Source: Chitinophaga pinensis (GTDB lineage Bacteria; Pseudomonadota; Gammaproteobacteria; Burkholderiales; SG8-41). Taken from it: a stretch of 63,984 nt of DNA. Location: positions 1 to 63,984 of the forward strand of contig CALQCM020000024.1 in NCBI GenBank assembly GCA_943329075.2. The letters run 5' to 3'. Under the pieces are notes generated by a model. The model ran no database searches and was not told where the DNA came from. It saw only the letters and a program-made list of their open reading frames with translations. The stretch's first letter is position 1, and every line of letters starts with the position of its first letter. This document shows, piece by piece, positions 63,167-63,984 of this stretch. The translations under genes were made by a program, and so were the position numbers.

Positions 63167-63505
63167 CTATACCTTCTTCACGAATTCCGATTTAAGGCCC
63201 ATCGCGCCGATACCGTCGATCTTGCAGTCGATGTCGTGATCGCCTTCGGCCAGACGGATGTTCTTGACCTTGGTGCCGACCTTGACGACTGACGATGAAC
63301 CTTTGACCTTCAGGTCTTTAATGACGGTCACGGTATCGCCGTCCTGCAGCACGTTGCCATGGGCGTCACGCACGATGCGCTGTTCATCCGGGTTTGCGGT
63401 GGTCAGCTTCGACCATTCGTGCGCACATTCCGGGCAGACGTACCTGTTCCCGTCTTCATAGGTGAGTTCCGAACGGCATTCGGGGCAATTGGGTAGCGTG
63501 CTCAT
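63167..63505 (-). CDS. yjdM: YjdM (PhnA-like) zinc-ribbon protein
   Basis: This is a 112-residue protein with an N-terminal zinc ribbon (Cys7, 10, 24 and 27: [20 protein letters not shown]). The conserved domain [36 protein letters not shown] follows. It was formerly named PhnA, but the family is not a phosphonoacetate hydrolase. The start at 63505 fits the family; 21 extra upstream residues were dropped. Confidence 0.92.
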   Translation of the reverse strand: MSTLPNCPECRSELTYEDGNRYVCPECAHEWSKLTTANPDEQRIVRDAHGNVLQDGDTVTVIKDLKVKGSSSVVKVGTKVKNIRLAEGDHDIDCKIDGIGAMGLKSEFVKKV

Positions 63506-63567
63506 GGGTGCTTTCTTTTGGGTGCGTTCCGATACGAAATCCGGCGCTCGTTGCCGGGCCCGGAACA

Positions 63568-63597
63568 AAAGGCCACCCCGAAGAGCGGTCTTTCGTT
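63568..63597 (-). terminator. Terminator-like hairpin related to the one at 61641
   Basis: On the minus strand AAAGACCGCTCTTCGGGGTG, then GCCTTTTGTT gives an imperfect stem and a T-rich end. It is clearly related to the strong terminator at 61641-61672 and follows the tRNA-like relic. Confidence 0.5.
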
Positions 63598-63608
63598 TTT
63601 GAATCCAG

Positions 63609-63660
63609 TTCCCCGACCAGGGGTCGAACCAGGGACACAGGGATTAGCAGTCGATCCAGT
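63609..63660 (-). pseudogene. 3'-half tRNA relic, Ser-GCU-like anticodon loop
   Basis: Read on the minus strand, CTGCTAA is an anticodon loop with GCT (63648-63646). It is followed by a short variable region, a T arm CCTGG-TTCGACC-CCTGG (63633-63617, four of five pairs) and an acceptor strand TCGGGGA plus A. No encoded CCA and no 5' half are present. It may be a decayed tRNA or an attachment-site remnant. Confidence 0.45.
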
Positions 63661-63792
63661 CGTATTTCTTTGTAATTAAATATCAGTCGCTTGCGGCGCT
63701 TGCCGTAGTTCAAACCTAATTTCACCGGATCTGATTTTAAGAGGTTTTCGTTCTGCCCGAGCACCAATTCCGCAGCGTATTGCGATAGCCAG

Positions 63793-63869
63793 GTAGGGTG
63801 GGCAACTTGTTGCCCGCGTGGATTGTGGTGCTCTGGTTGAACGCGTGGGCAGCAAGCTGCCCACCCTAC
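63793..63869. repeat. GTAGGGTGGGC inverted repeat
   Basis: GTAGGGTGGGCAACTTGTTG on the left mirrors CAGCAAGCTGCCCACCCTAC on the right, with inner CGCGT/ACGCG arms. Same type as the elements at 8924 and 22864. The remaining sequence to 63984 shows no gene. Confidence 0.7.
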
Positions 63870-63984
63870 GAAACTGTAAGTTGACGGTAAAGAAGTAAGT
63901 CCCGCCCGCATGCCAGGCTCGACGATAGTTGGGCGTGTGGCCGTATTGCAGCGGTTGACATGCGGCGCAATGCGCTGCGCTTAT

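Noticed and set aside
63609..63660. Functional tRNA-Ser gene
   Set aside because: The 5' half, D arm and a full anticodon stem are missing, and no CCA end is encoded.

Overview
The window looks like chromosomal DNA of a high-GC betaproteobacterium, most likely of the order Burkholderiales. The signs are ten Bug/TctC-type periplasmic solute receptors, MmgE/PrpD and CaiB/BaiF catabolic genes, an rdgC-tex pair, and intergenic repeats of the GTCATTCCCGC and GTAGGGTG kinds common in that class. There are no rRNA genes, intact tRNA genes, CRISPR arrays, phage genes or transposases. Gene calls rest on reading frame, start-site context and recognisable family motifs; no database search was possible.

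Region 1 (about 1-16.6 kb) is a carboxylate/sugar-acid type catabolic area: six Bug receptors, a bicupin and two small cupins, a thiamine-diphosphate enzyme, two tandem pairs of SMP-30/gluconolactonase-like beta-propellers, a CobW-type metallochaperone GTPase, a cytochrome b561 and a NIPSNAP protein. Region 2 (16.6-22.9 kb) encodes an Asp/Glu (hydantoin) racemase-like protein, a Bug receptor, a CoA-ester lyase, an acyl-CoA dehydrogenase, a CaiB/BaiF CoA-transferase and a MaoC hydratase. Together these could activate, oxidise, hydrate and cleave a branched dicarboxylate. Region 3 (22.9-26.5 kb) is a repeat-rich gap followed by a bacteriohemerythrin, a Gfo/Idh/MocA oxidoreductase, an ornithine-cyclodeaminase-like protein and an AhpD-like protein.

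Region 4 (26.7-36.0 kb) is the most unusual block: five collinear genes for circularly permuted ATP-grasp, alpha-E and transglutaminase-like proteins. The set occurs twice, once split (ATP-grasp, alpha-E, transglutaminase-DUF2126) and once fused (ATP-grasp-alpha-E, transglutaminase). It resembles a predicted but biochemically obscure peptide synthesis/modification system. Region 5 (36-42.5 kb) has a CBS-domain protein under a well-placed FNR-like site, a CocE/NonD hydrolase, rdgC, tex and a universal stress protein. Region 6 (42.5-50.9 kb) contains Bug receptors, a class III nucleotide cyclase divergent from a heme-c-sensor PAS-GGDEF-EAL protein that is frameshifted in a run of eight G, an M23 peptidase and a carboxymuconolactone decarboxylase-like protein.

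Region 7 (51-61.6 kb) is a second CoA-dependent catabolic cluster: CoA-transferase, enoyl-CoA hydratase, HMG-CoA-lyase-like enzyme, MmgE/PrpD, Bug receptor, a PGDYG-like protein, a one-chain molybdenum hydroxylase without an FAD domain, and a second MmgE/PrpD gene. The tail (61.7-64 kb) has a cupin, a VF530-like protein, an FKBP isomerase, a YjdM zinc-ribbon protein and a 3'-half tRNA relic followed by a terminator-like hairpin.

Taken together, the window reads as a set of uptake-plus-degradation modules for organic acids. Each carries an orphan Bug receptor, and no TctA/TctB membrane genes are present here. Around them lie oxygen or redox sensing functions and the ATP-grasp/alpha-E/transglutaminase island.
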